From: Promethearchaeota archaeon
Lineage (GTDB): Archaea; Asgardarchaeota; Lokiarchaeia; Sigynarchaeales; SOKP01
Reading direction: 5' to 3'
DNA: 64,000 bases
Assembly (NCBI GenBank): GCA_019058515.1
Contig: JAHPYY010000164.1
Coordinates: 15,780-79,779 of the forward strand
Numbering within the stretch: the first letter of the stretch is position 1; each line of letters opens with the position of its first letter. The position numbers and the translations under genes are program-made. Of this stretch, positions 54,961 to 64,000 are shown one piece after another. Under the pieces are notes generated by a model. The model worked only from the letters and a program-made list of their open reading frames with translations, had not been told where the DNA came from and did no database searches.

Positions 54961-55380
54961 CTAGTAATCCCAACCTAAACCTTCGACAATTCTTTGAACT
55001 TGTTTAGGCAAAATTCTCGTTAAATCTTCTTCAAAACTAGCACAATATTCAAGATCTCCGTCCCATGACTGTACAAAATTTTCCCCATATTTTTCGAAAA
55101 AACAACTCGCCACTGATTCGAGTTCTTGAAGTATATTCTTTTTTTTGAAGTTTTTTTCAGAACTGGCAACAAATAATAACCCATTTCTGTTTAAAACGTT
55201 GAATGTTTTTTTATTAAATTCAAAACTTGTTAACCCTGATATACTTATTTCATTGGCAATTGAATTCAATGCGCTCAAGAGCATGGAAAAATAATGGCTT
55301 TTAATTTGTTCGCTATTGTCGCTAAAAAACACGCCTGTACCAGATTCAGTAAGTATCCATATATTTTTGATAGTTCTCAT
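54961..55380 (-). CDS. Longin-like small protein 3
   Basis: A paralogue of about 139 residues. The start at 55380 (MRTIKNIWILTESG) is preferred over a longer frame to 55476, because the paralogues begin M-R-x-I-x-x-x-x-I-L; the extra residues look non-coding. Features are GVFFSD, FSMLLSALNSIANEIS, LTSFEFNKKTFNVL and LLFVASSEK, and LQELESVASCFFEKYGENF. It ends V-E-G-L-G-W-D-Y. Confidence 0.65.
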   Translation of the reverse strand: MRTIKNIWILTESGTGVFFSDNSEQIKSHYFSMLLSALNSIANEISISGLTSFEFNKKTFNVLNRNGLLFVASSEKNFKKKNILQELESVASCFFEKYGENFVQSWDGDLEYCASFEEDLTRILPKQVQRIVEGLGWDY

Positions 55381-55573
55381 TGAATTGTGTTTTGTAATAT
55401 CTTTCTTATTGATATTAGACTTCTCTAATATTATCAAAATAATTATACAATTTGTTGTATTTAAATATTCAGGCAATATTTACGTTAGTAATTAAATTAA
55501 ACATAGAATTAATTCCTAAAACTAAAATAGCTTAACTAGATTCTATAGATTCTTGTGTAAGGAAAAAACCAGT

Positions 55574-55991
55574 TAATAATCCCAACCTAAACCTTCGATA
55601 ATTTTTTGAACTTGCTTAGGCATATAATGCGCTAAAATTTCTCAAAATCGGCACAACAATCTGAATTACCATCCCAACTTTGAGCGAAATTTTCCCCATA
55701 TCTATGAAGAAAATTATTTGAAAGATCTTCGAGCTCCTTAAGAATATTCTTTTGTTTAGCTCTCAAATCAGATTTAGCCACAAAAAGAAGCTTACTCTTC
55801 CTTAGAATATTGTACTTATAATCCTTAAATTCCAAACTCGAAAGGTTTGAGTTATTAATTTCTTGAGCCATTGAATTCATAGCGCTCAATAGCATCGATA
55901 AAAATTGGTTTTTCAGTTCGTCTTTCTTGTTACTATAGAAAATTCCCACTCCGTTTTCCAATAAAATCCAGAGTTCTTTTATCGCTCTCAT
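55574..55991 (-). pseudogene. Longin-like small protein 4, frameshifted near its end
   Basis: The main frame runs from ATG 55991 to a TAG at 55632-55634 (119 residues, MRAIKELWILLENG to DFEKF). The conserved tail found in the paralogues (P-K-Q-V-Q-K-I-I-E-G-L-G-W-D-Y) continues in another frame, ending at TAA 55574-55576. One base is missing near G-A-G-A-A-A-T-T-T-T. The lesion removes only the last 25 or so residues, so a truncated protein may still fold. It is the first gene of the array. Confidence 0.7.
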
Positions 55992-56245
55992 TTCCCATAT
56001 TTCAAGGCCGTTTTATCAGAATATTGATACTTATTTGCATTTATAAATATTGAGTAGACTAATATTTAGTAATTCTTGATTATTTATTCACATACTTTAG
56101 GAAATCCTAAATATTATCTTGTTATGACGATAGATTTTGTACATAATACAACTGCAAAATTCTCAAGTTTTTTCACCTTTTTTTTTCTTAAGCATAAGAA
56201 AGTATTAAAAATGGTGCAAACTAATCAATTTTAGAGCTTAAATAA

Positions 56246-57841
56246 ATGGAATACGAAATCGTAATAAAAAACGGAAAAATAATCGACGGTGCGGGTAATC
56301 CGTGGTACTACGGAGATATTGGAATTAAAGACGGAAAGATTGCTAAAGTAGGACCTGTTGATACCTCCAGTATTTCAAAAGATACCCAGATAATTAACGC
56401 ATCGAACTTAATTGTGTGTCCAGGTTTTATCGATACGCACTCTCATGCGGATTCAGGGTTATTGATGGACAATAAAATGGAGCATTTGGTTCGACAAGGT
56501 ATTACCACAGTGCTTGGAGGGAATTGTGGGGCTTCTTTAGCGCCATTAGTTCCCGAGCAGAAAGAATATTTTATGAAATTAGCTGCTTCAGAATTAGGGA
56601 ATTTAGGATTAACAGTCCTCCCTTGGTACACTTTTAAACAGTATTTAAAGGTAATGAAACGAGTTAAATCTACTTTAAATGTAGCATACTTAGTTGGATT
56701 TACTACCGTCCGCGCGTCTTATCTAAAGGGGGAAAATAGAGTACCCACTCCAGAAGAATTGGAAAAAATGAAAGCTTTAGTAGACGAGGCGATGCAAGCG
56801 GGGGCGTTTGGATTTTCAACCGGGTTGATTTATGCCCCGCAGATGTACGCTAAAACGGAAGAAATCATCAAATTGGCAAAAATTGCAGGAAATTACAAAG
56901 GATTCTATTTTTCTCATATCCGAAACGAAGGAAACGAGCAAATTGCGGCTATTAACGAATTTATCGAAATTGTAGAAAAGTCCGGCGTTTATGGAGGTCA
57001 AATTGCCCATCATAAAATAGCGGGTGAGAAGAATTGGGGTATGAGTAAAGAAACATTGAAACTGATTGACGAGGCTAACAAACGAGGTTTACAAATCAGA
57101 TTTGACCAATATCCGTATATACGTGGAATGAACTCTCTAGCAGATTCATTACCTGGTTGGGTGAGAGAAGGAGATCGTGAAAACATTCAAGAACGATTGA
57201 GAGATCCACAGCTTCGAGAAAAAATAAAGAAGGAAATGAGCGAAACTCCAAATTTATGGAAAACCCTATATGTCGCTTCAATATCTTCGGATAAATGGAA
57301 AGACACGGAGGGCTTTAGCTTAGAGGAGAGTGCCAAAAAAAAGGGATTTAACAATCCTTTTGATCTTTTCGCAACCCTCATATTAGAAACAAACAGTCGA
57401 ATAGATAAAATTTCGGAGTATGGAACGGAAGAGGATATAAGACGAATTATGCAGAGTAAGTATATGATGGTTGGAACTGATGCAGGTTACGCCAAATATG
57501 GAGAAGGGGTGACGCATCCAAGACATTACGGAACCTACCCACGAATATTAGGGAAATATGTACGAGAAGAAAAATTTCTTCGATTAGAAGACGCTATTCG
57601 AAAAATGACATCTTATCCTGCTCAAACTTTAGGATTACAAGATCGTGGCTTAGTTCGAGAAGGAATGTGGGCAGATTTAGTTATCTTCGACGAAAAGAGA
57701 GTTATCGATAAAGCAACCTATAAGAACCCCCATCAATATCCCGAAGGAATAGAGTATGTGCTTATTAACGGTAAAATCCTCGTGGAGTTAGGTAAATTTT
57801 CTGGCGAACTTGCGGGACATCTATTAACTCGTCCTTGGTAA
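56246..57841 (+). CDS. N-acyl-D-amino-acid deacylase (D-aminoacylase family)
   Basis: A 531-residue amidohydrolase. The metal motif G-F-I-D-T-H65-S-H67-A-D is in place; then come GNCGASLAP (with the family Cys metal ligand), FSTGLIYAPQ, FSHIRNEG (metal His), IAHHKIAG and MMVGTDAGYAKYG (catalytic Asp). The small beta-sandwich formed by both ends ends in GLVREGMWADLVIFDE. Such enzymes remove acyl groups from N-acyl-D-amino acids. It stands alone, with normal length. Confidence 0.85.
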   Translation: MEYEIVIKNGKIIDGAGNPWYYGDIGIKDGKIAKVGPVDTSSISKDTQIINASNLIVCPGFIDTHSHADSGLLMDNKMEHLVRQGITTVLGGNCGASLAPLVPEQKEYFMKLAASELGNLGLTVLPWYTFKQYLKVMKRVKSTLNVAYLVGFTTVRASYLKGENRVPTPEELEKMKALVDEAMQAGAFGFSTGLIYAPQMYAKTEEIIKLAKIAGNYKGFYFSHIRNEGNEQIAAINEFIEIVEKSGVYGGQIAHHKIAGEKNWGMSKETLKLIDEANKRGLQIRFDQYPYIRGMNSLADSLPGWVREGDRENIQERLRDPQLREKIKKEMSETPNLWKTLYVASISSDKWKDTEGFSLEESAKKKGFNNPFDLFATLILETNSRIDKISEYGTEEDIRRIMQSKYMMVGTDAGYAKYGEGVTHPRHYGTYPRILGKYVREEKFLRLEDAIRKMTSYPAQTLGLQDRGLVREGMWADLVIFDEKRVIDKATYKNPHQYPEGIEYVLINGKILVELGKFSGELAGHLLTRPW

Positions 57842-57874
57842 TTTTCAATTCAAGAATTCTATATATGAACTTTA

Positions 57875-58759
57875 TTAAACTTTTATTTCTTCCAATTTCA
57901 CTTGTCTCGTAGCTAATAAAAAAGAACTTGTGATAATCGAAGATATTCCAACAAATAAGTATATTACAGGAAATATATTTATTGGAATTAAGTTGAAAAT
58001 AAAAAAATATAGAAATATGGGGATAAGCTGATTAGGTACACCCACTAGTGGAGAAAGGATATTAACTTGACCACATTGAAATGCTTTCTGAGCGTATATA
58101 ATGCCATAGGTTGTACAAACTGCTATTATCGTAATTGAAGGAATAAATAGTAAAATTTCCCCTATTAACAAATTACCAGAAAGATGTGTAAGAAATGTAA
58201 TTACCGGACCGATCCAAATAGATGTCAGTGAATTAATTAATCCCGCTTGTAGAGCATACGAAATGCCTTTACCTTTATTGAGAAATTTATATATGATTTT
58301 AACTACTATTACACAAAGAAAAATAATTCCAGAAAGAGTCATCATTCTAATAAGAAATCCAATTTCAAGCACATTGTAACTCGACATATCAATAGACAAT
58401 TCGCTTAGGCTAATGGTGCTGATACCCCCCATCATTAAAATAATCCCTAAAATCTCTTCTTTTTGTAATTTTTCTTTAAGAATTTTTACTGAACCTAAAG
58501 CTAATATAATTAAGCCACCACTCATAAGACTAGGAACTAATGTTGGACCAAGAAGAACTTGTGCAATCATGAAAAAAATAGCGCCACCAATTACAATTTG
58601 AATCACGATACCAGTTATCCAAACGGGATTTTTACTAATTGATCTTAAAAATTCGGCATCGTCTATATGATCGTTAATTACTTTTTTTTGGAGCAAAACT
58701 CCAAAGTTAATAAGGCACCCAGCGACAATTGCGATAGATATACCTAAAATATAACTCAT
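57875..58759 (-). CDS. DMT/NIPA-like membrane transporter
   Basis: A 294-residue protein with about nine or ten hydrophobic helices and no signal peptide. ISIAIVAGCLINFGVLLQKKVIN, then PVWITGIVIQIVIGG and an EILGIILMMGGI helix resemble the DMT superfamily and especially the NIPA magnesium transporter group (GS-x-x-x-x-x-x-Q-K-x). The substrate, Mg2+ or a metabolite, cannot be decided. Confidence 0.68.
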   Translation of the reverse strand: MSYILGISIAIVAGCLINFGVLLQKKVINDHIDDAEFLRSISKNPVWITGIVIQIVIGGAIFFMIAQVLLGPTLVPSLMSGGLIILALGSVKILKEKLQKEEILGIILMMGGISTISLSELSIDMSSYNVLEIGFLIRMMTLSGIIFLCVIVVKIIYKFLNKGKGISYALQAGLINSLTSIWIGPVITFLTHLSGNLLIGEILLFIPSITIIAVCTTYGIIYAQKAFQCGQVNILSPLVGVPNQLIPIFLYFFIFNLIPINIFPVIYLFVGISSIITSSFLLATRQVKLEEIKV

Positions 58760-58971
58760 TCTAACAATCTCCTTCGATGTTAGTTACTCAATTTCTCAGT
58801 ATAAAAGAGTTTGCTTATAAAATTTCAGTTTAAAGCAGTCGTCTTGAAACTTATTGAATATTAATGATTGGAGAAACTCCAATTTACTTTAAAAATTATA
58901 AAAATTGAATACTAAAAATTTAAGTTTGCATTACGCGTGAATGATTTACTCTACAAATTTGCGTGATTAAA

Positions 58972-60483
58972 TCATTCCCTGATTTCTCCAGGATTTAAAC
59001 TCCTACTATGTATCATGGTTGAGATGATATCCTTACGGTTGTAATATTTCTTAAAAAAAAACCAATAAAGCAATTCTTCTTTATTCTTAAGAGGAAATTC
59101 AATTTTATTAGTATATTCTCTAAGTTCGTCATTAGTTATACTTTTTTCTGCATAATTTTGAAGAAAATGAGCGATACCTGAACCAATTGCAAATTTTTCT
59201 TTAACTCGCCATGCAATTGATTTAGGTAGATATTTCTCTGCTACTTTCCGTAGCACCCATTTAAAGTCCTCTTTAATTTTCAAATTTGGATTTATATTGA
59301 AGGCTAAATCTACAATTTCAATATCTAAAAAGGGAACTCGTCCTTCTAAACTATGCGCCATTGTCATTCGATCAACTCTCTGAAGATTTGAGTTATGGAG
59401 AGACTTTGTAATCTCAAAAAGTTCATTAGAAAGTTCAGATAACTTAGATTTATAGGTATCTAGATAGTGATAACCTGCAAAAAGTTCATCAGCTCCTTCT
59501 CCCGATAAAACAACCTTTACGTATTGAGACGCTAATTTAGATACAAAATAAGTAGGTATAGCACTTCTTACTAGTGCTGGATCATATGATTCTAAATGTT
59601 GGATTACAATAGGCAACGATGCGATGATCTGTGATTCTGAAACAATCTCTTCATGATGCACTGTTCCTATATATTTGCTAGCAGCTTTTGCGTTTTTAAG
59701 ATCTTCAGATCCTTCAAATCCAACTGAAAAAGAATGTAATTCTCCTTCTTTTTGAATCTTAGCAATTGCAGCTATTAAACTCGAATCTAAGCCACCGCTT
59801 AAAAACACTCCGAGAGGAACATCAGACATTAACCTTTTTTTTATAGCATTATTCAACGCTGTATCCAAAGCAGATACAGCTTCATGAATTTCATTTATTC
59901 TTGATTTAGGTTTGGGAATTTTGTAGTATCGTTCTAAATTCTTTCCATTTATTAAGTACGCCCCATTTGGTAATTCCTTTATTTTTTTCACATATGGTAA
60001 TAAACACTTAATTTCTGATGCAAAATATAAAGTATTTTGATTATCAAAACCATAATATAAAGGCTTAATTCCAATCGGATCTCTAATTAAAATTAATCCG
60101 ATTCGTTGATCGAAAATTGCGATGGCAAACATCCCGCGTAGATATTTGACCAAATCGATTCCATACTCTTCATAAAGGTGCAATATTACTTCTGAATCGC
60201 TGTTGGTAGAGAAGTTATGGTTTTTTTTTAAATGTCTTCTTAATTTCTTATAGTTATAGATCTCACCATTGACAGCGATAGTTACGCTCTCGTTTGTATT
60301 AGTAATTGGTTGTTGACCTTTAAAAACATCTACAATCGCCAATCTAACATGACCTAAACCCATTTTTTTATCAGGCGAAATATAAATTTGAAATCCATCA
60401 GGACCTCGATAATTCTGAGATCTAAGCATGTAATTAATAAATGTATCATCAATGTTTCCATAGGACCCCGCTATGCCACACAT
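58972..60483 (-). CDS. asnB: Glutamine-hydrolysing asparagine synthase
   Basis: A 503-residue class II amidotransferase. Cys2 in M-C-G-I-A-G is the glutaminase nucleophile, with GLGHVRLAIVD, AVNGEIYNYKKLR and SDSEVILHLYEEYG in the N-terminal domain. The synthase domain has the ATP-pyrophosphatase loop SGGLDSS (about 229-235), VVLSGEGADELFAGYHY and the MAHSLEGRVPFLD motif. Makes Asn from Asp, Gln and ATP. Length is normal. Confidence 0.92.
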   Translation of the reverse strand: MCGIAGSYGNIDDTFINYMLRSQNYRGPDGFQIYISPDKKMGLGHVRLAIVDVFKGQQPITNTNESVTIAVNGEIYNYKKLRRHLKKNHNFSTNSDSEVILHLYEEYGIDLVKYLRGMFAIAIFDQRIGLILIRDPIGIKPLYYGFDNQNTLYFASEIKCLLPYVKKIKELPNGAYLINGKNLERYYKIPKPKSRINEIHEAVSALDTALNNAIKKRLMSDVPLGVFLSGGLDSSLIAAIAKIQKEGELHSFSVGFEGSEDLKNAKAASKYIGTVHHEEIVSESQIIASLPIVIQHLESYDPALVRSAIPTYFVSKLASQYVKVVLSGEGADELFAGYHYLDTYKSKLSELSNELFEITKSLHNSNLQRVDRMTMAHSLEGRVPFLDIEIVDLAFNINPNLKIKEDFKWVLRKVAEKYLPKSIAWRVKEKFAIGSGIAHFLQNYAEKSITNDELREYTNKIEFPLKNKEELLYWFFFKKYYNRKDIISTMIHSRSLNPGEIRE

Positions 60484-60881
60484 AATCAGAAAATTTTATA
60501 TTTATAATTCCAAAACTAACTTAGAGAAATTCATTTATAACGAAATTAATCGTCTTATACCCCGTTTTCATTCAATCACTAATCTGAGAGCCAAAAAAAA
60601 TCTTTAAATTAAATTATTTTTTGGAATACAAAAATTAATCTAATAGTTTTGCTATTGGGTGTGTTTATGTTCCATCTTTTATAAAATTATATCTTTATGA
60701 TAAATATGGAACTTTTTATTTTGAATTTATAATTTTAAGTTGGTTATGAACAGATATACAAATAAATACGAATTTCGCAATATTTTTGATTTTCGATTAT
60801 TACTTATTGTCAATTTACATGAAATCATTTTTATGAAATTATCAAAATTATTTAATTTTTGAAGATATTACTATAGTAGAG
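60484..60881. other. Divergent promoter region
   Basis: A 398-bp AT-rich spacer between the divergent asnB and VWA genes. Several TATA-like stretches are visible, none decisive. No coding frame or RNA was recognised. Confidence 0.35.
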
Positions 60882-62114
60882 ATGTTTATTGACTATTTTT
60901 ACTACTTAAAAGAAAGACTTCCTGTCAGTATTACGGAGTATATGACCTTAATTGAAGCGTTAGATATGGGATTAATCCACAATATGGTAGAGTTTTATTA
61001 TATCTCTCGCTCTATTCTGTGTAAAAACGAACACCACTTCGATATTTACGATATTGCATTCGCTAATTTTTTCAAAAATGCTTCCCTAAAATTTCCCGAA
61101 GAGATAAAAGAAGCAGTTTGGGATTGGCTACAAAAAGATCTCCAACCTGAAGAGTTACAAGGTGAATTCCAAGAATTTCTAAATCAAAATTTCGATCTTG
61201 AAGAACTTCAAAAGCATTTTGAGCGATTATTGAAGGAGCAAGACGATGAGCACAATTTCGGAGATCATTGGATTGGAACTCAAGGATCCTCACCATTTGG
61301 ACATTCGGGAGAAAATCCAATGGGAATGAGAGTCGGAGGATCGTCAGGAATGAGAATGGCCGTACAAATCGCACAAAAACGAATTTTTAAAGACTATAGG
61401 AAAGATATTGTATTAGATACAAGGCAAATTAAAATAGCGTTAAAAAGACTCCGCCAACTCGAGGAAATTGGCAAACAGGACGAGTTAGACATGGACAAAA
61501 CCATCGATTTGACGGCGAAAAACGGAGGAGACATCGAGTTATTTTTCAACCAACGGAGAAAAAACAATGTTAAACTAGTACTCCTAATGGATGTTGGAGG
61601 AAGTATGACTCCTTACGCTCATTTAGTTAATATTTTGTTTTCCGCAGCGAATAATATGTCTCACTGGAAGGATTTTAAGTATTATTATTTTCACAATTGC
61701 GTTTACGATAAGCTTTATTTCAATGCGCAACGAATTTCTGACAAAGCGATTGATTTTGAAGATTTTATTAAGAAATACGATAGTAAATATCGTATAGTAA
61801 TCGTGGGGGATGCGGCAATGGCTTCTTGGGAACTTACGGAACGCTACGGGTCAATATATTATTATCATCGAAACGAATTACCAGGAATATACTATATTCG
61901 TGAGTTACAACAACATTATAAGAATAACATCGTTTGGTTAAATCCCGAGCTGATTAAGTCTGAATGGGCGCCTTGGACTCGTAAAATTATATCCAGCATA
62001 ATACCAATGTTCGATCTTACTTTAGAGGGAATTGAGGAAGCCATGGATTACTTAAGAAAAAGCGGAAAGAACTTTTTTACCTCAGTAGATAAACTTAAAG
62101 GAATAAAATATTAG
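60882..62114 (+). CDS. VWA (CoxE-like) domain protein
   Basis: A 410-residue protein. The N-terminal half is helical with an acidic, Glu-rich stretch (about 75-130) and a Gly-rich loop. The C-terminal half is a von Willebrand factor A domain (about 225-405) with the MIDAS-like LVLLMDVGGSM (usually D-x-S-x-S; the first Ser is Gly), and VIVGDAAMASWEL. Such proteins pair with MoxR ATPases; the nearest MoxR gene is about 14.5 kb upstream. The role may be cofactor insertion or complex assembly. Confidence 0.78.
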   Translation: MFIDYFYYLKERLPVSITEYMTLIEALDMGLIHNMVEFYYISRSILCKNEHHFDIYDIAFANFFKNASLKFPEEIKEAVWDWLQKDLQPEELQGEFQEFLNQNFDLEELQKHFERLLKEQDDEHNFGDHWIGTQGSSPFGHSGENPMGMRVGGSSGMRMAVQIAQKRIFKDYRKDIVLDTRQIKIALKRLRQLEEIGKQDELDMDKTIDLTAKNGGDIELFFNQRRKNNVKLVLLMDVGGSMTPYAHLVNILFSAANNMSHWKDFKYYYFHNCVYDKLYFNAQRISDKAIDFEDFIKKYDSKYRIVIVGDAAMASWELTERYGSIYYYHRNELPGIYYIRELQQHYKNNIVWLNPELIKSEWAPWTRKIISSIIPMFDLTLEGIEEAMDYLRKSGKNFFTSVDKLKGIKY

Positions 62115-62158
62115 ACTGGGTGTATAATTTAGAAAAATAGTAATAGTCTTTCTTGAGT

Positions 62159-63115
62159 TTAAATAAAAAACAATAAAAAGTAAGATCCAAGGTATATCAT
62201 AATAAAAAGCACTCCCGTTTTTCGATCCATCGTTTTTCTTAATGCTAAAATTGGTATTACTATTAAGCAAGCTAAGATAGTGTATAGAATTGTTGGAATG
62301 GCCAGCGAGGCAGTAACCGCTTGAGGAAAAAGTGCTTGTCCAATTCCAATAGACAAGGTTGAATCTACGATGCAACTTCCGAGAATATCTCCTACTGCAA
62401 TTGTGTCTTCTTTAACTCGTAAAGCATTTATATCTACAGCTAATTCAGGTAACGAAGTTCCGATACTCAACATAAAAAAAGAAATCAAATACTCGTGTAC
62501 ACTCAATAAACTTGAAAGAGTTATCACAGAATATACTATTGCATAGGCACTTATAGTAACCCCTCCAAAACCAATTACGGCTACAAATATGTGATATTTT
62601 TTGGATCTATGATCTCCATCAATAGTTAATAATTCTACGCGCTCTAGAATACTCTCCTTGTTCGTAATATATATCAACCAAATAAAAATCGCTAAACTTC
62701 CTACCATCATAATTGCATTTAATCGCGTGAAGTATCCTTTCTCAACTACTGAATATATAACAAATAGGGATAAAATTTCACAACAACCTAAAATAACAAT
62801 ATCCCGTCTATGAACGAAAAAAGTGCCACATATAATCGGTAATAACCCAAATACTAAGGTCAGTTGAGTCAAATCAGATCCTACAGAATCTCCTACATCA
62901 ATATCACCGTGTCCTAAAGCACATGAAATGATGGAATTAAAAATCTCAGATACATCCGTTCCAATAGACACTAATGTAATTCCTATTATTAAAGGAGAAA
63001 TACCTAAAGCTTTTGCTAATAATGCTGAATGCTTCACTGCATAATGACTTGAAACCGTAATTAAGGCAATTCCCCCGATTAATACCAGTATGGTAAGTGA
63101 GATTCCTAATATCAT
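62159..63115 (-). CDS. Na+/Ca2+ exchanger-family (CaCA) antiporter
   Basis: A 318-residue membrane protein with about ten helices in two inverted halves. The alpha motifs are present: G-T-D-V-S-E in the first half and SIGTSLPELAVDI in the second (family G-x-x-x-P-E), the acidic residues being the cation ligands. Members swap Ca2+ or other cations for Na+ or H+ at the cell membrane. It is convergent with the VWA gene, with about 45 bp between. Confidence 0.86.
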   Translation of the reverse strand: MILGISLTILVLIGGIALITVSSHYAVKHSALLAKALGISPLIIGITLVSIGTDVSEIFNSIISCALGHGDIDVGDSVGSDLTQLTLVFGLLPIICGTFFVHRRDIVILGCCEILSLFVIYSVVEKGYFTRLNAIMMVGSLAIFIWLIYITNKESILERVELLTIDGDHRSKKYHIFVAVIGFGGVTISAYAIVYSVITLSSLLSVHEYLISFFMLSIGTSLPELAVDINALRVKEDTIAVGDILGSCIVDSTLSIGIGQALFPQAVTASLAIPTILYTILACLIVIPILALRKTMDRKTGVLFIMIYLGSYFLLFFI

Positions 63116-63486
63116 CCTTTTTTATCCTCTTTTATAATTTAAAAATGGTTTAATTTAATGTTGAATTTCATTAAAAAACCAGTGTAGCTTTTTAATTAAC
63201 TCAAAATCTAATTATTCGGGTATTACGAGCTGATGGTCTTCATTTACATTGCTAATCTGAAAGATTACAAGATCGTCAGAAATTTTGGATATCCAGTAGT
63301 ATTCGACTATTAATAATATGATAATTCAATATATAAAGATATCCAATTTAAGTCCAAAAATGATTTATATTTATCCAAGATAAATCCAAAAGATAATTAT
63401 AATAATCCTTCGAAAAATTATTTTTTTAGTACATCCCTTAGAAAACACTAATAAGATTATTATATGAGTAAAATTAAATTATTTTG
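63116..63486. other. Gap with coding-like stretch lacking a start
   Basis: A 371-bp spacer. On the minus strand about 31 codons (63212-63307, VEYYWISKISDDLVI...) have coding character and end in TAA, but no start codon is seen after the upstream stop. It may be a gene relic. Nothing else was recognised. Confidence 0.3.
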
Positions 63487-63654
63487 ATGAATGCTGAAAA
63501 AAATCACGAATTACACATTCCTCTCGAAAGTGAAATCTTCGAAAAATTGGAGAAAATTAAAGAATATCACGGAATTAAAAATAGTACGGAAATCGTGAGG
63601 TTTTTAATAACCAAAGAATATAGGAAAATAATTGATAATCAAAAACAAGTTTAA
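63487..63654 (+). CDS. Small ribbon-helix-helix protein
   Basis: A 55-residue protein too short for standard ORF limits. ELHIPLESEIFEKLEKIKEYHG followed by N-S-T-E-I-V-R-F-L-I is the classical strand-helix-helix order of MetJ/Arc-type RHH DNA-binding proteins (strand, then helix A, then the S-x-x-E-x-V-R helix B). It is probably a dimeric transcription factor or antitoxin-type regulator; no toxin gene is seen adjacent before the end of the window. Confidence 0.6.
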   Translation: MNAEKNHELHIPLESEIFEKLEKIKEYHGIKNSTEIVRFLITKEYRKIIDNQKQV

Positions 63655-64000
63655 ATGTTCATATTCTCTTTAGTTTCTTATTATTCTTACTTCTGTTTTA
63701 TTCTAGCTGTCTTCTTTAACTCTAACTTTTCATTAGATCCTAATATAAAATATCCTATAATTAAACCTAAGAGAAATAGTTGCTGATATAAGCGATAACA
63801 AATTTTTAATTATGTTTATTGGTAATGTTTTCTCTGAATAGAAACAAAAAAATAAAAGGAAACAGTATCAAAGGATTTTGATGAGTGAAATCCCTTGAGC
63901 TGAATCTTTTTTCGTTTGAATTTGATTTTAATTTCTGTAGTTTAACAATTATATTTCAAGATCTATTTCCAATGGAAATCTACCTTAAAGCTTATATGAA
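63655..64000. other. Terminal gap
   Basis: A 346-bp AT-rich stretch up to the window edge. A start-less hydrophobic minus-strand frame of about 40 codons near 63685-63810 is open but unsupported. No gene is called. Confidence 0.3.

Noticed and set aside
63685..63810. Small membrane protein on the minus strand near the end of the window
   Set aside because: A hydrophobic open frame exists but lacks a start codon after the upstream stop.
1..64000. Genome-wide recoding of TAG (for example pyrrolysine) to explain in-frame TAG codons
   Set aside because: TAG ends about ten other genes here at sensible places (for example 6780, 8879, 30658, 37611, 46338, 47973, 62114), and no MttB-type gene is present.
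1..64000. CRISPR arrays, rRNA or tRNA genes, transposase genes
   Set aside because: None found by eye: no regular direct repeats with spacers, no cloverleaf-like stretch, no transposase motif.

Overview
The window looks like part of a Promethearchaeota (Asgard, most likely Lokiarchaeota-type) archaeal chromosome. It is very AT-rich. It carries an archaeal TFB, archaeal-style operons with mixed Shine-Dalgarno and leaderless starts, and several proteins of the kind Asgard archaea share with eukaryotes: a gelsolin-like protein, a zinc-ribbon protein with a C-terminal ubiquitin-like domain, a HEAT/LRR protein next to it, and a tandem array of four longin-like proteins. This placement rests on gene content only; no rRNA or tRNA gene was seen.

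Layout. 0-10.6 kb: beta-helix surface protein, Fe-S protein with a ferredoxin tail, C45 acyltransferase, MaoC-type protein, frameshifted GH3 glycosidase, CocE hydrolase, PLP dehydratase and cupin. 11-17.9 kb: TFB, sugar-isomerase-like protein, transaldolase, the ubiquitin-like/LRR pair, and an amidohydrolase/NagB-type pair. 17.9-25 kb: a very AT-rich, CpG-poor stretch with a zinc-ribbon protein, GNAT, radical SAM protein, RHH-type protein and methyltransferase. 25-34.9 kb: small genes with a repeated 11-mer, a broken PAS/histidine kinase, MBL hydrolase, gelsolin-like protein, FkbM and URO-D-like enzymes, enolase-superfamily enzyme and two flavodoxin-like proteins. 35-42.5 kb: longin-like protein, GNAT, zinc-ribbon protein and two tandem ABC-2-like membrane proteins, the second fused to a CPBP domain. 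42.5-48.2 kb: HMG-CoA-synthase-like/DUF35 fusion plus thiolase, MoxR ATPase, and a double-HNH protein followed by the decayed tail of a second MoxR gene. 48.3-52.7 kb: an unrecognised three-gene operon (transmembrane GNAT, kinase-like protein, coiled-coil protein). 53.3-64 kb: UspA, four longin-like genes, D-aminoacylase, DMT/NIPA-like transporter, AsnB, VWA protein, cation exchanger and a small RHH protein.

Themes. Catabolic enzymes for sugars, amino-sugar phosphates, acyl-CoA and amino acids suggest a heterotroph. The most distinctive content is the eukaryote-like set: the longin array, the ubiquitin-like/LRR pair, the gelsolin-like protein, and four proteins sharing an N-terminal CPxC zinc-ribbon plus beta module. 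The 48-52 kb operon is the best candidate for an undescribed system. Several genes each carry one clear lesion (frameshift or in-frame stop), which could be real decay or assembly error.
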